From: CAXXOK01 sp035353615
Lineage (GTDB): Bacteria; Bacillota; Clostridia; Christensenellales; Aristaeellaceae
NCBI GenBank assembly: GCA_035353615.1
Contig: DAOPZY010000001.1
Location: 62,001-126,000, forward strand
Direction: 5' to 3'
Length of the DNA: 64,000 nt
Shown here: positions 34,690-42,765 of the stretch, piece after piece
Numbering within the stretch: the stretch's first letter is position 1
How the letters are laid out: every line of letters starts with the position of its first letter
Program-made: the position numbers and the translations under genes
Notes under the pieces: model-generated
Told to the model about the DNA's origin: nothing
Seen by the model: the letters and a program-made list of their open reading frames with translations, nothing else
Databases searched by the model: none

Positions 34690-34795
34690 TTTACTTTTTC
34701 TTCCGGTTCCACTATACTATTCTTAATGGTCTTTCCTGCCTCAACCTTTGAGTCTCTTGGCGTTAATTCGTTCACGACAGGAAAGGCTGTTTTTT
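34690..34795 (+). ncRNA. Small RNA candidate 1 with own promoter
   Basis: TTTACT (34690-34695), 17 nt and TATACT (34713-34718) would start a transcript near 34725. The RNA would contain CTTTCCTG (34731-34738) pairing with CAGGAAAG (34778-34785), an inner conserved block CCTTTGAGTCTCTTGGCG followed by TTAATTCG, and T6 at 34790-34795. ACAG-GAAAGG-CTGT just before the T-run could form a short terminator that excludes the outer stem. No protein frame fits. A near copy follows at 34859. Confidence 0.55.
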
Positions 34796-34823
34796 CGTAT
34801 CCTTTGTCTGCAAATCCTGTATT

Positions 34824-34941
34824 TTTACATTCCTTTCATTTTCTGGTACATTATTTATGGAAGCTTCTTTCCCGCGCTTGGCCTTTGAGCCCCATGGCGT
34901 TAATTCGCCCTTAGCCGAGGAAGGAGTTTCTTCCATTTTCC
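34824..34941 (+). ncRNA. Small RNA candidate 2, tandem relative of candidate 1
   Basis: TTTACA (34824-34829), 17 nt and TACATT (34847-34852) with an extended TGG form a plausible promoter. From about 34859 the RNA folds as a rod: GGAAG with CTTCC (34930-34934), CTTCTTTC with GGAAGGAG, CTTGGC with GCCGAG and the hairpin GGCG-TTAATT-CGCC. The inner loop has CCTTTGAGCCCCAT. The block matches candidate 1 in 24 of 29 positions, and the GGCG/CGCC stem becomes GGCG/CGTT (wobble pairs) there. The rest of the 34596-35061 gap shows no gene. Confidence 0.55.
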
Positions 34942-35061
34942 CGATTTTGTATATAGTGCCGTCCCCCTATGAAACAGCGTGCTATCCGTTTGTGGTAACG
35001 GATCGCGCGCTGCCGTATTCCATTACGCTTATCTCCCTGCAACGGCTTATGCCCCTGAGCC

Positions 35062-35763
35062 TTACGGCTTGGACAATGGTGATTCGACCGCCTGCCCCAA
35101 CGCCATCGGGCATTGGGTCCTGCAAGCGTTACAGTTGGTCACATCGAAGCCCCGGCTGTTTACGCCGTAGGCATGCTTTCTGCACAGCTGCTGATCGACG
35201 CCCCTATCGTTGATGGCGTGCGCCGGGCAGCCCTCGATGCACACGCGACACCCCGGAATGCAAATGCTTTCCGCAGGTGGATCGGTCGGCAAGTCCAGAT
35301 TGGTTAGCACCGCGCCAATGCTAAGCCGGTTACCGAACCGGCGGTTCAGCAGCAAGGTGCTTTTCCCAAGCGTACCCAGCCCCGCCAGCAGCGCGGCGTG
35401 CTTCATGGAAAGGATGCCGCGCCCCTCCATGGTTTCGGGAACCCAATACTCATAAGGCCCATCCGACGGGATCGGTACGGCAATCGCATCCGGAAACGCC
35501 GCTTCCACTCGCCCTGAAGCCAGAAAGGCAATCCGGTCCAGCTCCACGAGGTTTTTTGAGTTGTATTGCTGGTACACGATTCTGGGGCTTACCAACGTGG
35601 CGCCTTTGGGGAGGGCCTTGGCAAACACCACCACGGATCGGCAGTCAGGGTACAGGTTAGTGGGATGAAACCCCTCCGGCGTACCCTGAAAAGCCTCGAT
35701 ATTCGCCACTCCGCAAAGATCCGCGCCCGCGTCTAAAAAAATCTGTTTGATGGTTTCAACCAC
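35062..35763 (-). CDS. Short QueG-like iron-sulfur protein
   Basis: The 233-residue protein has two cysteine clusters, CIPGCRVCIEGCP and CNACRTQCP, that should hold two [4Fe-4S] centres as in epoxyqueuosine reductase (QueG). Ahead of them AALLAGLGTLGKSTLLLNRRFG matches the QueG cobalamin-binding region. It is much shorter than QueG (about 380 residues) and lacks the C-terminal HEAT repeats, so it belongs to the QueG-like reductases of unknown substrate. GTG 35763 has GAGGGGG 6 nt upstream. It is not in an operon with queuosine genes. Confidence 0.8.
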   Translation of the reverse strand: MVETIKQIFLDAGADLCGVANIEAFQGTPEGFHPTNLYPDCRSVVVFAKALPKGATLVSPRIVYQQYNSKNLVELDRIAFLASGRVEAAFPDAIAVPIPSDGPYEYWVPETMEGRGILSMKHAALLAGLGTLGKSTLLLNRRFGNRLSIGAVLTNLDLPTDPPAESICIPGCRVCIEGCPAHAINDRGVDQQLCRKHAYGVNSRGFDVTNCNACRTQCPMALGQAVESPLSKP

Positions 35764-36034
35764 AGGGAACCCCCTCGCTTTCCTTTGCTGAATTCCAACC
35801 AGCTTTCGCCGACTACCCTGCCCGGAAAACCCGGCCGTGTTGACAAGGGCGAACCGCGCCCGGTTCTTCTGGGCAAGTATAAAAAGCAGTATAGACCGTT
35901 TTCAGTTTTTCGTCGAGTTTTTCGTTTGCCTTTTTACAGCCTTGCCGGGCAGCCGTTGGGGAGGCAAAGCGCCTCCGCGCCGCAATGAATATGCTTTGGC
36001 CTGAGGCGCTGCAAAAGCGCTCCGCGCCGTTTTG

Positions 36035-36063
36035 TTGACAACCCGCTTCAAACGCCCTATCAT
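36035..36063 (+). promoter_or_regulatory. Promoter of the cdaR-like gene
   Basis: TTGACA (36035-36040) and TATCAT (36058-36063) are 17 nt apart. Confidence 0.8.
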
Positions 36064-36100
36064 ACAGCTATCTTCAGAACGTGCGGGGGAGGCGTGGCGC

Positions 36101-37339
36101 ATGAAATTTCCCAAAAGCAGTTGCATGAAAATTGTACAGGAAATCAGCAACATCATCGGCGAGCGCGTGAATATGATGGATCACGAGGGCATGATTATCG
36201 CCAGCACCGATCCGGCCCGCATCGGCACCTTTCACGCGGGGGCCAAGCGCGTTGTGGAGGAAAAGCTGGAAAGCCTGACCATCCATGGCAACGAGGAATA
36301 TATGGGGGCCAAGCCCGGCCTGAACTTGCCCATCGAATTTCAAAACGACATTATCGGCGTGATCGGCGTAACCGGCCCGGAAAAAAAGGTGGGAAAATAC
36401 GGGCAAATCATCAAAAAAATGACGGAAATCCTGCTGCTGGATATTGCCATGCGGCAGGAAATTGACGTGGAACAGCGCATCCGCGCCCGGTTTTTGAACG
36501 ATTGGATTCATGGTCAACCGCAGGAAATCAACCGCCAGATGGTGGAAAACGGCCGGCAGATCGGCATTGACATTACCGATCCGCGCCGCATACTGCTGGT
36601 GGGCGTCATCCCCCGCCGCGGCCCGGCCAACGTGGCCCTGCAACGCAGCATCGACGCCGCAGAAGGCAGCGTGCGCAAGATTTTAAGCCCGCTGACCGAA
36701 CCGATCGTGTTCAAATCCGGCAGCGCGCTGGTTTGCCTTGTGCCGCGTGCGGATGACGCGCGCATGCTGGACTACGCCAAGGCCGTGAAGGCGCGCATTG
36801 AAACCGACGAAGCGCTTTGCGTATGCGTGGGGATTGATGACGCCGTAGGCAGCTACGTGCACATCCGCGCCGCTTACCAGCACGCGCAAAAGGCGCTCCG
36901 CACCTGCATGCGTTCGCCCAGCCGCGATATCCGCCTGTACGACAGCATCAACATGGAGATATTTTCCGGTGAAATCCCGGACCTTATCAAGCTGGAATAC
37001 ATCCGCCGCATCTTTCGTAACTGCACATTGGAGGAGATCGAAGGCTGGATCGCGTTGCTGGATACCTACTACGGCCTGGAAGGCTCCATCACGCACGCGG
37101 CGCAGGCGCTGTTCATCCATAAAAACACGCTTCAGTACCGGTTGCGCCTGCTGCACGAAAAAACGGGCTACGATCCCCGCAGCATCCGCTTTTCATCGCT
37201 GTACTATAACGCCATCCACTTTTACCACGACTTGGGCGGCAAGCTGGAGCTGGAATCCGAAGGGGATGAAACCCTCGCCGAGGAGGAGAATGTTATCCAT
37301 GCCAATAAAAACATGGATACTTTGTATCGCATGCCATAG
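36101..37339 (+). CDS. CdaR-family sugar-diacid/glycerate regulator
   Basis: The 412-residue protein opens with the diacid-recognition domain (QEISNIIGERVNMMDHEGMI to VIGVTGPEKKVGKYG) and ends with the PucR-type helix-turn-helix (THAAQALFIHKNTLQYRLRLL). A degenerate GGDEF-like middle domain lies between. GGGGGAGG is 8 nt before ATG 36101. CdaR-type proteins activate glycerate, glucarate or glycolate genes. The permease and glycerate kinase that follow fit this. An extra acidic tail follows the DNA-binding domain. Confidence 0.9.
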   Translation: MKFPKSSCMKIVQEISNIIGERVNMMDHEGMIIASTDPARIGTFHAGAKRVVEEKLESLTIHGNEEYMGAKPGLNLPIEFQNDIIGVIGVTGPEKKVGKYGQIIKKMTEILLLDIAMRQEIDVEQRIRARFLNDWIHGQPQEINRQMVENGRQIGIDITDPRRILLVGVIPRRGPANVALQRSIDAAEGSVRKILSPLTEPIVFKSGSALVCLVPRADDARMLDYAKAVKARIETDEALCVCVGIDDAVGSYVHIRAAYQHAQKALRTCMRSPSRDIRLYDSINMEIFSGEIPDLIKLEYIRRIFRNCTLEEIEGWIALLDTYYGLEGSITHAAQALFIHKNTLQYRLRLLHEKTGYDPRSIRFSSLYYNAIHFYHDLGGKLELESEGDETLAEEENVIHANKNMDTLYRMP

Positions 37340-37404
37340 CATGGTTTTCTCAAACGTGTATAATGAGGTCAACAAAGGGCCACATTGTATAAGGAGGGCT
37401 GACC

Positions 37405-38787
37405 ATGACCGGTATCGGACTGATTATCGTTTTCGTTCTGGCAATCGTGGTAATGATTGTCGCCATCAGCAAGTTTAAGGTACACCCGTTCCTCTCCATC
37501 ATGGGCGTCGCACTGATTTTCGGACTGATCGCGGGGATTCCGCTGTATAAGTACACCGCCGCGGACGGCACCGCCGTGCTGGGCATCGCCGATGTAATCG
37601 GCGCAGGGTTCAGCGGCACATTCAGCAGCATCGGTATTGTGATTATCTTTGGCGCGCTTGTGGGCACCCTGCTGGAAAAGACCGGCGCCGCCCTGAAAAT
37701 GGCGGACAGCGTGGTTCATCTGGTCGGTAAAAAGCACCCGGAGCTGGCCATTGAACTGATGGGCTGGATCGTATCCATCCCTGTGTTCTGCGACAGCGGT
37801 TTTGTAATCCTCAACCCCATCCGTAAGGCGCTGGTCAAGCGCACCGGCACAAGCAGCGTAGCCATGACGGTCGCGCTTTCCATGGGCCTGTACATCAGCC
37901 ATTGCTTCATCCCGCCCACACCCGGCCCCATCGCCGCCGCCGGCACGCTGGGCGTTGGCGACAGCCTTTTGCTGGTCATCGGCCTTGGCGTGCTCCTGTC
38001 CATCCCGCCGCTGATTGCCAGCTACTTCTTTGCCAAGATCATCGGCAAAAAAGTGAAATCCACCGAGGATGAAGAAAACGCTGAAAACGTGAAAACCTAC
38101 GAGCAGCTTGTGGCCGAGTATGGTAAGCTCCCCAGCGGCTGGCTGGCTTTCGCCCCCATCGTGGTTCCGATTCTGCTGATGGGCATCGCCTCCGCGTTTG
38201 CCATGGCCAAAATCAGCGTTCCCTTCCTCGCCTTCCTCGGCACCCCGATCATCGCATTGGCGGTCGGCGCGATCATTGCGATCATCAGCCTGTTTGTTGC
38301 CGGCAAAGGGAAAGACTTTTATGAATTGACCAACGAAACCCTGAAAACCGTCGGCCCCATCCTGTTCATCACCGCCGCGGGCGGCGTGCTGGGCAAGGTG
38401 ATCGCCTCGTCCGATATTGTGAACTTTATTAAGAGCAACGCCACAACGCTGCAAAACATCGGTCTGCTGTTCCCCTTCCTGCTGGCCGCGATTCTCAAAT
38501 CCGCGCAAGGCTCCTCCACGGTGGCCATTACCACCACGGCAGGCATTGTAGCTCCGTTGCTGCCCATCCTGGGGCTGAGCAGCCCCGCGCTGGCTTCGCT
38601 GACGGTTATTGCCATCGGCGCGGGCGCGATGACCGTGTCCCATGCCAACGACAGCTACTTCTGGGTTGTAACCAACTTTGGCGGCATGAGCACGCAGGAC
38701 GGTTACAAAACGCAGACGCTGGGCACGCTGGTCGTCGGTATCGCTTCCATGATCGGCGTAATGATCGTATCCCTGTTCCTGCACTGA
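37405..38787 (+). CDS. GntP-family permease (probably glycerate or gluconate uptake)
   Basis: The 460-residue membrane protein matches the GntP family of H+ symporters for gluconate and related acids: ELMGWIVSIPVFCDSGFVIL, SHCFIPPTPGPIAAAG and, late, ILKSAQGSSTVAITTTAGI and VSHANDSYFWVV. About 12-14 helices are expected. AAGGAGG precedes ATG 37405. It is 65 nt after the regulator and ends at a strong terminator. The nearby glycerate kinase suggests D-glycerate as substrate rather than gluconate; no gluconate kinase is present. Confidence 0.92.
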   Translation: MTGIGLIIVFVLAIVVMIVAISKFKVHPFLSIMGVALIFGLIAGIPLYKYTAADGTAVLGIADVIGAGFSGTFSSIGIVIIFGALVGTLLEKTGAALKMADSVVHLVGKKHPELAIELMGWIVSIPVFCDSGFVILNPIRKALVKRTGTSSVAMTVALSMGLYISHCFIPPTPGPIAAAGTLGVGDSLLLVIGLGVLLSIPPLIASYFFAKIIGKKVKSTEDEENAENVKTYEQLVAEYGKLPSGWLAFAPIVVPILLMGIASAFAMAKISVPFLAFLGTPIIALAVGAIIAIISLFVAGKGKDFYELTNETLKTVGPILFITAAGGVLGKVIASSDIVNFIKSNATTLQNIGLLFPFLLAAILKSAQGSSTVAITTTAGIVAPLLPILGLSSPALASLTVIAIGAGAMTVSHANDSYFWVVTNFGGMSTQDGYKTQTLGTLVVGIASMIGVMIVSLFLH

Positions 38788-38796
38788 GCCACCTGT

Positions 38797-38832
38797 GGCC
38801 GGACTGTTCTGGAACAGTCCGGCCCTTTTTTT
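38797..38832 (+). terminator. Terminator after the GntP gene
   Basis: GGCCGGACTGTTC-TG-GAACAGTCCGGCC is a perfect 13-bp stem, followed by C and T7. It separates the permease from the kinase gene at 38982, so the kinase may need its own promoter or read-through. Confidence 0.92.
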
Positions 38833-38981
38833 GCCACAGCGGCCCGGCACGCATACGGGAAACAACCCGTTAAGCCGGCGCCTGCTTGCGCATCGCATGC
38901 TTGGGATGCGCGGAATCAACGCCCAAATGAACGGCAGGCAAGTTTTTTATGGCTGGCCTGCTCAACGGGAGAGTGACGGAC

Positions 38982-40214
38982 ATGCGCCTGAGGGAGGACT
39001 GCGACCACATCACCGCGCGAGCCATCGAGGCGGTGCAGCCGGACACGGCGGTGCGCCGCGCGCTGGAGGGTAAAACCTTCGCGGACGGCCGTGTGATACT
39101 GGTTGCCATCGGCAAAGCCGCATGGTCTATGGCCAACGCGGCCAAGCAGACGCTGGGCGACCGCGTTGGCGGGGGGCTGGTCATCACTAAATACGGGCAT
39201 GCTCGAGGCGAAATTCCGGGGCTTGCCATCTATGAAGCCGGGCACCCGGTGCCGGATGAAAATTCTTTTCGCGCAACAGAAGCGGCGCTTCAACTAACCT
39301 CCGGCCTGAGCGCGGCGGATACCGTTGTGCTGCTGATTTCAGGCGGCGGGTCCGCGCTGTTTGAATCCCCCATCATCAGCGCCGCGGAATCCGCCGCGCT
39401 CACAGGCGAACTTTTAGCCTGTGGAGCGAATATTGTTGAAATGAACACCATCCGCAAACGCTTTTCAAAAGTCAAGGGAGGCCGTTTCGCCCTCCATTGC
39501 CTGCCTGCCAAGGTTTATTCCATTGTGCTTTCCGATATAATCGGGGACCCGCTGGATATGATCGCTTCCGGCCCGGCCTACCCGGACAGCAGCACCGTCG
39601 AAAATGCCGTGCGCATCGCGGATCAGTACCGTTTGACCCTGACGGACAGCATGCGAGCCCTGCTGCGCGTGGAAACGCCCAAAACCCTGAGTAATGTGGA
39701 AACGGTGATTACCGGAAGCGTGCGGGAGCTATGCCTCGCTGCGGCGCAAGCGGCGCGTGATCTGGGGTATGATCCGCTGATCCTGACAGATTCGCTGGAC
39801 TGTATTGCGCGGGAGGCAGGCGCTTTTTTCGCCGCGCTGGCCCGTTACCATCAACATTCGGAACGTTCCCTCGCGCTGATCGCCGGCGGGGAAACCGTTG
39901 TGCGCGTGCAGGGCAACGGTCTGGGCGGGCGCAACCAGGAGCTGGCGCTGGCCGCCGCGCAGGGCATCCGCGGATTACCGGGTACAGCTGTGTTTTCGCT
40001 GGGTTCGGACGGAACCGACGGCCCCACCGACGCGGCGGGCGGCTACGTGGACGGCGACACCGCCGGCTTGCTGGAAGCGCGGGGCGTGGACGCCTACGCC
40101 GCCTTGCAGAATAATGACGCATACCATGCCCTGCTCGCGGTGGAGGGCCTGATCGTGACCGGGCCTACGGGCACAAACGTCAATGATGTTTCCGTGCTGC
40201 TGATCCGCCGGTAA
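38982..40214 (+). CDS. Glycerate 2-kinase (MOFRL family)
   Basis: The 410-residue protein has the two-domain DUF4147/MOFRL fold of GckA/TtuD-type kinases. Visible motifs are VILVAIGKAAWSMA, EAGHPVPDENS, LLISGGGSALFESP, NTIRKRFSKVKGGR and, in the MOFRL domain, GGETVVRVQGNGLGGRNQEL and SDGTDGPTDAAGG. It phosphorylates D-glycerate at C2 to 2-phosphoglycerate, feeding lower glycolysis. GGGAGAG lies 8 nt before ATG 38982. It completes a regulator-transporter-kinase module for glycerate use. Confidence 0.92.
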   Translation: MRLREDCDHITARAIEAVQPDTAVRRALEGKTFADGRVILVAIGKAAWSMANAAKQTLGDRVGGGLVITKYGHARGEIPGLAIYEAGHPVPDENSFRATEAALQLTSGLSAADTVVLLISGGGSALFESPIISAAESAALTGELLACGANIVEMNTIRKRFSKVKGGRFALHCLPAKVYSIVLSDIIGDPLDMIASGPAYPDSSTVENAVRIADQYRLTLTDSMRALLRVETPKTLSNVETVITGSVRELCLAAAQAARDLGYDPLILTDSLDCIAREAGAFFAALARYHQHSERSLALIAGGETVVRVQGNGLGGRNQELALAAAQGIRGLPGTAVFSLGSDGTDGPTDAAGGYVDGDTAGLLEARGVDAYAALQNNDAYHALLAVEGLIVTGPTGTNVNDVSVLLIRR

Positions 40215-40234
40215 AACCCCGCCGGGCAAAGAAA

Positions 40235-40282
40235 GCCGCGTCTGATCGGGCAAGCCGTAAGGCAAGTCCGATCAGGCGCGGC
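40235..40282. terminator. Bidirectional terminator between converging genes
   Basis: GCCGCGTCTGATCGG and CCGATCAGGCGCGGC pair (one T-G wobble) around an 18-nt loop that holds its own small stem. It lies between the kinase stop and the stop of the minus-strand PAS-GGDEF gene. Confidence 0.65.
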
Positions 40283-40287
40283 GCGTT

Positions 40288-41184
40288 TCAGCCTGCGGCG
40301 GTGCGGTTGCGGCCCTCCGCTTTGGCACGGTACATCAGCGCGTCCGCCCGTGCAATCGCCTGTTGCGGGGTTTCTCCGGGCCGGTACAGAGTCACCCCTA
40401 CCGAAATCGTCACCTGAATTTTATCTTCCTGAGCCTGCGTAACGGTGTTTTCCGTTAATACGCGGGTTTTTTCCGCTATTTGCAACAGTTTGCCGGCATC
40501 GGCGCAGACGCATATGCCCAAAAATTCTTCGCCGCCCCAACGGCCAATCAGATCCGTGCTGCGGAAATTGCTGATGAACGTATGGGCCAGGTTTTGAAGT
40601 ACCCCGTCGCCGGCCGCATGGCCGTAGCGATCATTTAGGCTTTTGAAATGATCGATATCAAAAAACAGGATGCCAAACTGAATGCCCAGTTGATTCGCAT
40701 CCCTGATTTTCGAGGCTAAAAACGATTCCGTATACCGTCGGTTGGGCAGGGACGTCAGCGGATCGGTCAGCGCCAGCATTTTCAATTCTTCCAAGTGGGA
40801 CGCGCTGCCGGATTTGTCCTGCTGGGTCTGGAATATTTCCAATGCGCCGGTCACCCTGCCGTTTTCCGTGATGGGAACCGTGCGCACCGACACGGGCACG
40901 CGATAGCCCGCCTTGTGTTGCAGATAAACCGAAGCCGAGTTGATTTCGTTACGCTGCAGACTGTCCAAAAGCGGGCATCCGCTCATGCAAAGCTGGATGC
41001 CGTCGCAGTTTGTGTGCAGCAACACATTGTCATAGCAGCAGGTGCCGATCACCTCCGCCGCGCTGTAACCGGAAATCAGCTCGGCTCCCTTGTTCCAGTA
41101 CGTGATCTTCCGATCCGTGTCCACAAAATACGCGCCTTCGTGCAGGTTCTCAAAAACAGAGGTCCATGGGTCATTAAACTGCAT
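40288..41184 (-). CDS. PAS-GGDEF diguanylate cyclase
   Basis: A 298-residue soluble protein. Residues 1-125 form a PAS domain with three cysteines in NCDGIQLCMSGCPLLDSL, possibly a metal or redox site, and the closing NGRVTGALEIFQTQQDKS. Residues 135-298 are a GGDEF domain with an intact GGEEF near residue 215 and the start LTDPLTSLPNRRY. It should make cyclic-di-GMP in response to a cytosolic cue. I favour ATG 41184 behind GGGGA; TTG 41208 is also open. Confidence 0.9.
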   Translation of the reverse strand: MQFNDPWTSVFENLHEGAYFVDTDRKITYWNKGAELISGYSAAEVIGTCCYDNVLLHTNCDGIQLCMSGCPLLDSLQRNEINSASVYLQHKAGYRVPVSVRTVPITENGRVTGALEIFQTQQDKSGSASHLEELKMLALTDPLTSLPNRRYTESFLASKIRDANQLGIQFGILFFDIDHFKSLNDRYGHAAGDGVLQNLAHTFISNFRSTDLIGRWGGEEFLGICVCADAGKLLQIAEKTRVLTENTVTQAQEDKIQVTISVGVTLYRPGETPQQAIARADALMYRAKAEGRNRTAAG

Positions 41185-41223
41185 GCTCGATCCCCACATT
41201 CCAACCAAATCGGTATGGGCAAT

Positions 41224-41251
41224 ATTATAGCAACATTCACAGGAAAGGCAA
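41224..41251 (-). promoter_or_regulatory. Promoter of the PAS-GGDEF gene
   Basis: On the minus strand TTGCCT (41251-41246) and TATAAT (41229-41224) are 16 nt apart. Confidence 0.65.
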
Positions 41252-41384
41252 GAAGATGATTTGCACCTTTACCAAACCATTCACCCAAAAAGCGCAAACC
41301 ATTCACCGCGTTTTCGCTTAGCGGCGTTACACTTGCACTGTCCTGATAGAACAAAGGGACGATAATACTAAGGAGATGAAACGT

Positions 41385-42224
41385 ATGTTAACTCGCCATG
41401 GTGTCCGGAACAAGAATCTGGCAGCAACTGCACTCGCCGTTTTACTGGCTGCGGCCATCCCGTTTGCGGCGATGGCGGAAACCGCGACCGGCACAGCAAC
41501 GGCTGCCGCGGATGCGACCTCGACCGCAACCTCGCAGGCTATGACGGGGAATGCTATGGGGTTTGGGCGCGGGCAAGGTAGAGGCGCAGTAGACCTGAGC
41601 AGCCTGACAGACGATCAGAAAACCGTCTACAACAACGCCGTATCACTGTATGAGCAAATTGAGGACGCCGTTTTGGCGGATCTGGTGAACGCCGGCGTGG
41701 TCACTCAGGCAGATGTGGACAGCTACACCGCGCTTCGCAAAGCGGAAAAATCGCTCAGCGACATGGACCAGAGCGCTTGGACCGCAGCGCAGCTGAAAGC
41801 CTATTATGAAGCGACCCAAAAGACCGGCGACGACCGCAAAGCCGCCATGCAGGCGCTCGCGGACGCGGGCCAGCTGACGCAGGATCAGGCGGATGCGCTC
41901 AGCGCGGAAAACCAGACCAACCTGTGGGCAACCATTCAGCAGAACTCGTCTACCAACACCGCTATCCAAACGGCCCTTTCCACCATGCAGCAGGCCCGCG
42001 AGGCCATGACCCAGACGCTTCGCAGCGCCGGTATTAACGGCACGGTTGACAGCATGGGCATGGGCGGCATGAACGGCCAGCAGCCCGGCAACGGGCAGGG
42101 CCAGCCGTTTGGCAATGACAATGGCAACGGCAACCGGAACGATAACAGCCGCAACCAACAAATGCCTTCCCAGCAAAACGGCGCCCCCCAGAACAGCCAA
42201 CAGACGCAGGGCGGCAATCCATAA
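41385..42224 (+). CDS. Secreted low-complexity protein of unknown function
   Basis: A 279-residue protein with a signal peptide ending AAMA-ET. An Ala/Thr-rich stretch leads into a helical middle region with two related segments (LTDDQKTVYNNAVSLYEQIE and YYEATQKTGDDRKAAMQAL) that recall DUF2680-like repeats. The last 75 residues are almost only Gly, Asn, Gln, Pro and Ser (MGGMNGQQPGNGQGQPFGND). AAGGAG is 9 nt from ATG 41385; the ATG at 41376 abuts it. No sortase signal is visible. A role as a surface or matrix protein is possible, but I do not recognise a function. Confidence 0.75.
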   Translation: MLTRHGVRNKNLAATALAVLLAAAIPFAAMAETATGTATAAADATSTATSQAMTGNAMGFGRGQGRGAVDLSSLTDDQKTVYNNAVSLYEQIEDAVLADLVNAGVVTQADVDSYTALRKAEKSLSDMDQSAWTAAQLKAYYEATQKTGDDRKAAMQALADAGQLTQDQADALSAENQTNLWATIQQNSSTNTAIQTALSTMQQAREAMTQTLRSAGINGTVDSMGMGGMNGQQPGNGQGQPFGNDNGNGNRNDNSRNQQMPSQQNGAPQNSQQTQGGNP

Positions 42225-42268
42225 CCTGTAAAGCGGAAACCGCAGGTGTGCAAGCGAACATTCAAACA

Positions 42269-42306
42269 GTCAAAGGGGGCGGAGATCATCTCCGCCCCCT
42301 CTTGAC
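42269..42306. repeat. Long hairpin between the secreted protein gene and repeat copy C
   Basis: GTCAAAGGGGGCGGAGA and TCTCCGCCCCCTCTTGAC pair (one mismatch) around the loop TCA. It is 44 nt after the gene stop but no clear T-run follows on either strand. The right end of repeat C abuts or overlaps it. Confidence 0.75.
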
Positions 42307-42544
42307 TGCTGAAAAATCCTCGTCACAGCGAAAATGGGCCAAGGGTAACGCCGGTGCACCCCACAAGCGCGTTACCCCATGCCCGTCGGAGGCCTCATGT
42401 GGCAACCCATACAACATACGCGTCACGAGTGCCAAAGGCACAATGGGGTGCGGCTTATGGACTCAATTCAGTTTGTCAACGGTCTGAACACCGTGCACGT
42501 ATGGCGCCCAGCCTGTCCAAAAGATGGGTCAAGAGATGAAATCC
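42303..42544 (-). repeat. Interspersed repeat, copy C, with inverted centre
   Basis: Reading the minus strand, this copy aligns with copy A from GGATTTCATCTCTTGACCCA to TTTTTCAGCAGTCA. Between GGGTAACG and CGTTACCC (42343-42350 and 42370-42377 on plus) the 19-nt loop is reversed relative to copies A, B, D and E. The other sequence in the 42225-42765 gap (42545-42765) holds no gene that I can support. Confidence 0.85.
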
Positions 42545-42765
42545 CTTGGCAAGTTCTAAAAGTGAAACCCACCGAGGCATTGGCTGAAACCCCGAAGCCT
42601 GATGCCGCAGTCTGAATATCAAAGAAAGCAAACAGCCCACAGGGCTATCCTATGAACGGCATAGGGCTCTGCGACATTCCCTTGATAAAAAAAGGGGAAG
42701 ATGCTACTCACAAACACGAAGCGCGCGCTATGGCTAACCGATTTCCCAATCCGGGCCAAAGCGTC

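Noticed and set aside
34728..34934. GEMM, TPP, SAM or preQ1 riboswitch
   Set aside because: The conserved cores of these classes are absent, and the units have their own promoters and no downstream gene on the same strand.
36032..36100. Upstream extension of the CdaR-type gene to 36032
   Set aside because: It overlaps the promoter at 36035-36063, and GGGGGAGG is correctly placed for ATG 36101.
37369..38919. Minus-strand frame of 516 codons opposite the GntP gene
   Set aside because: The GntP translation is a clear membrane permease; the opposite frame is Gly/His/Asp-rich and has no motif.
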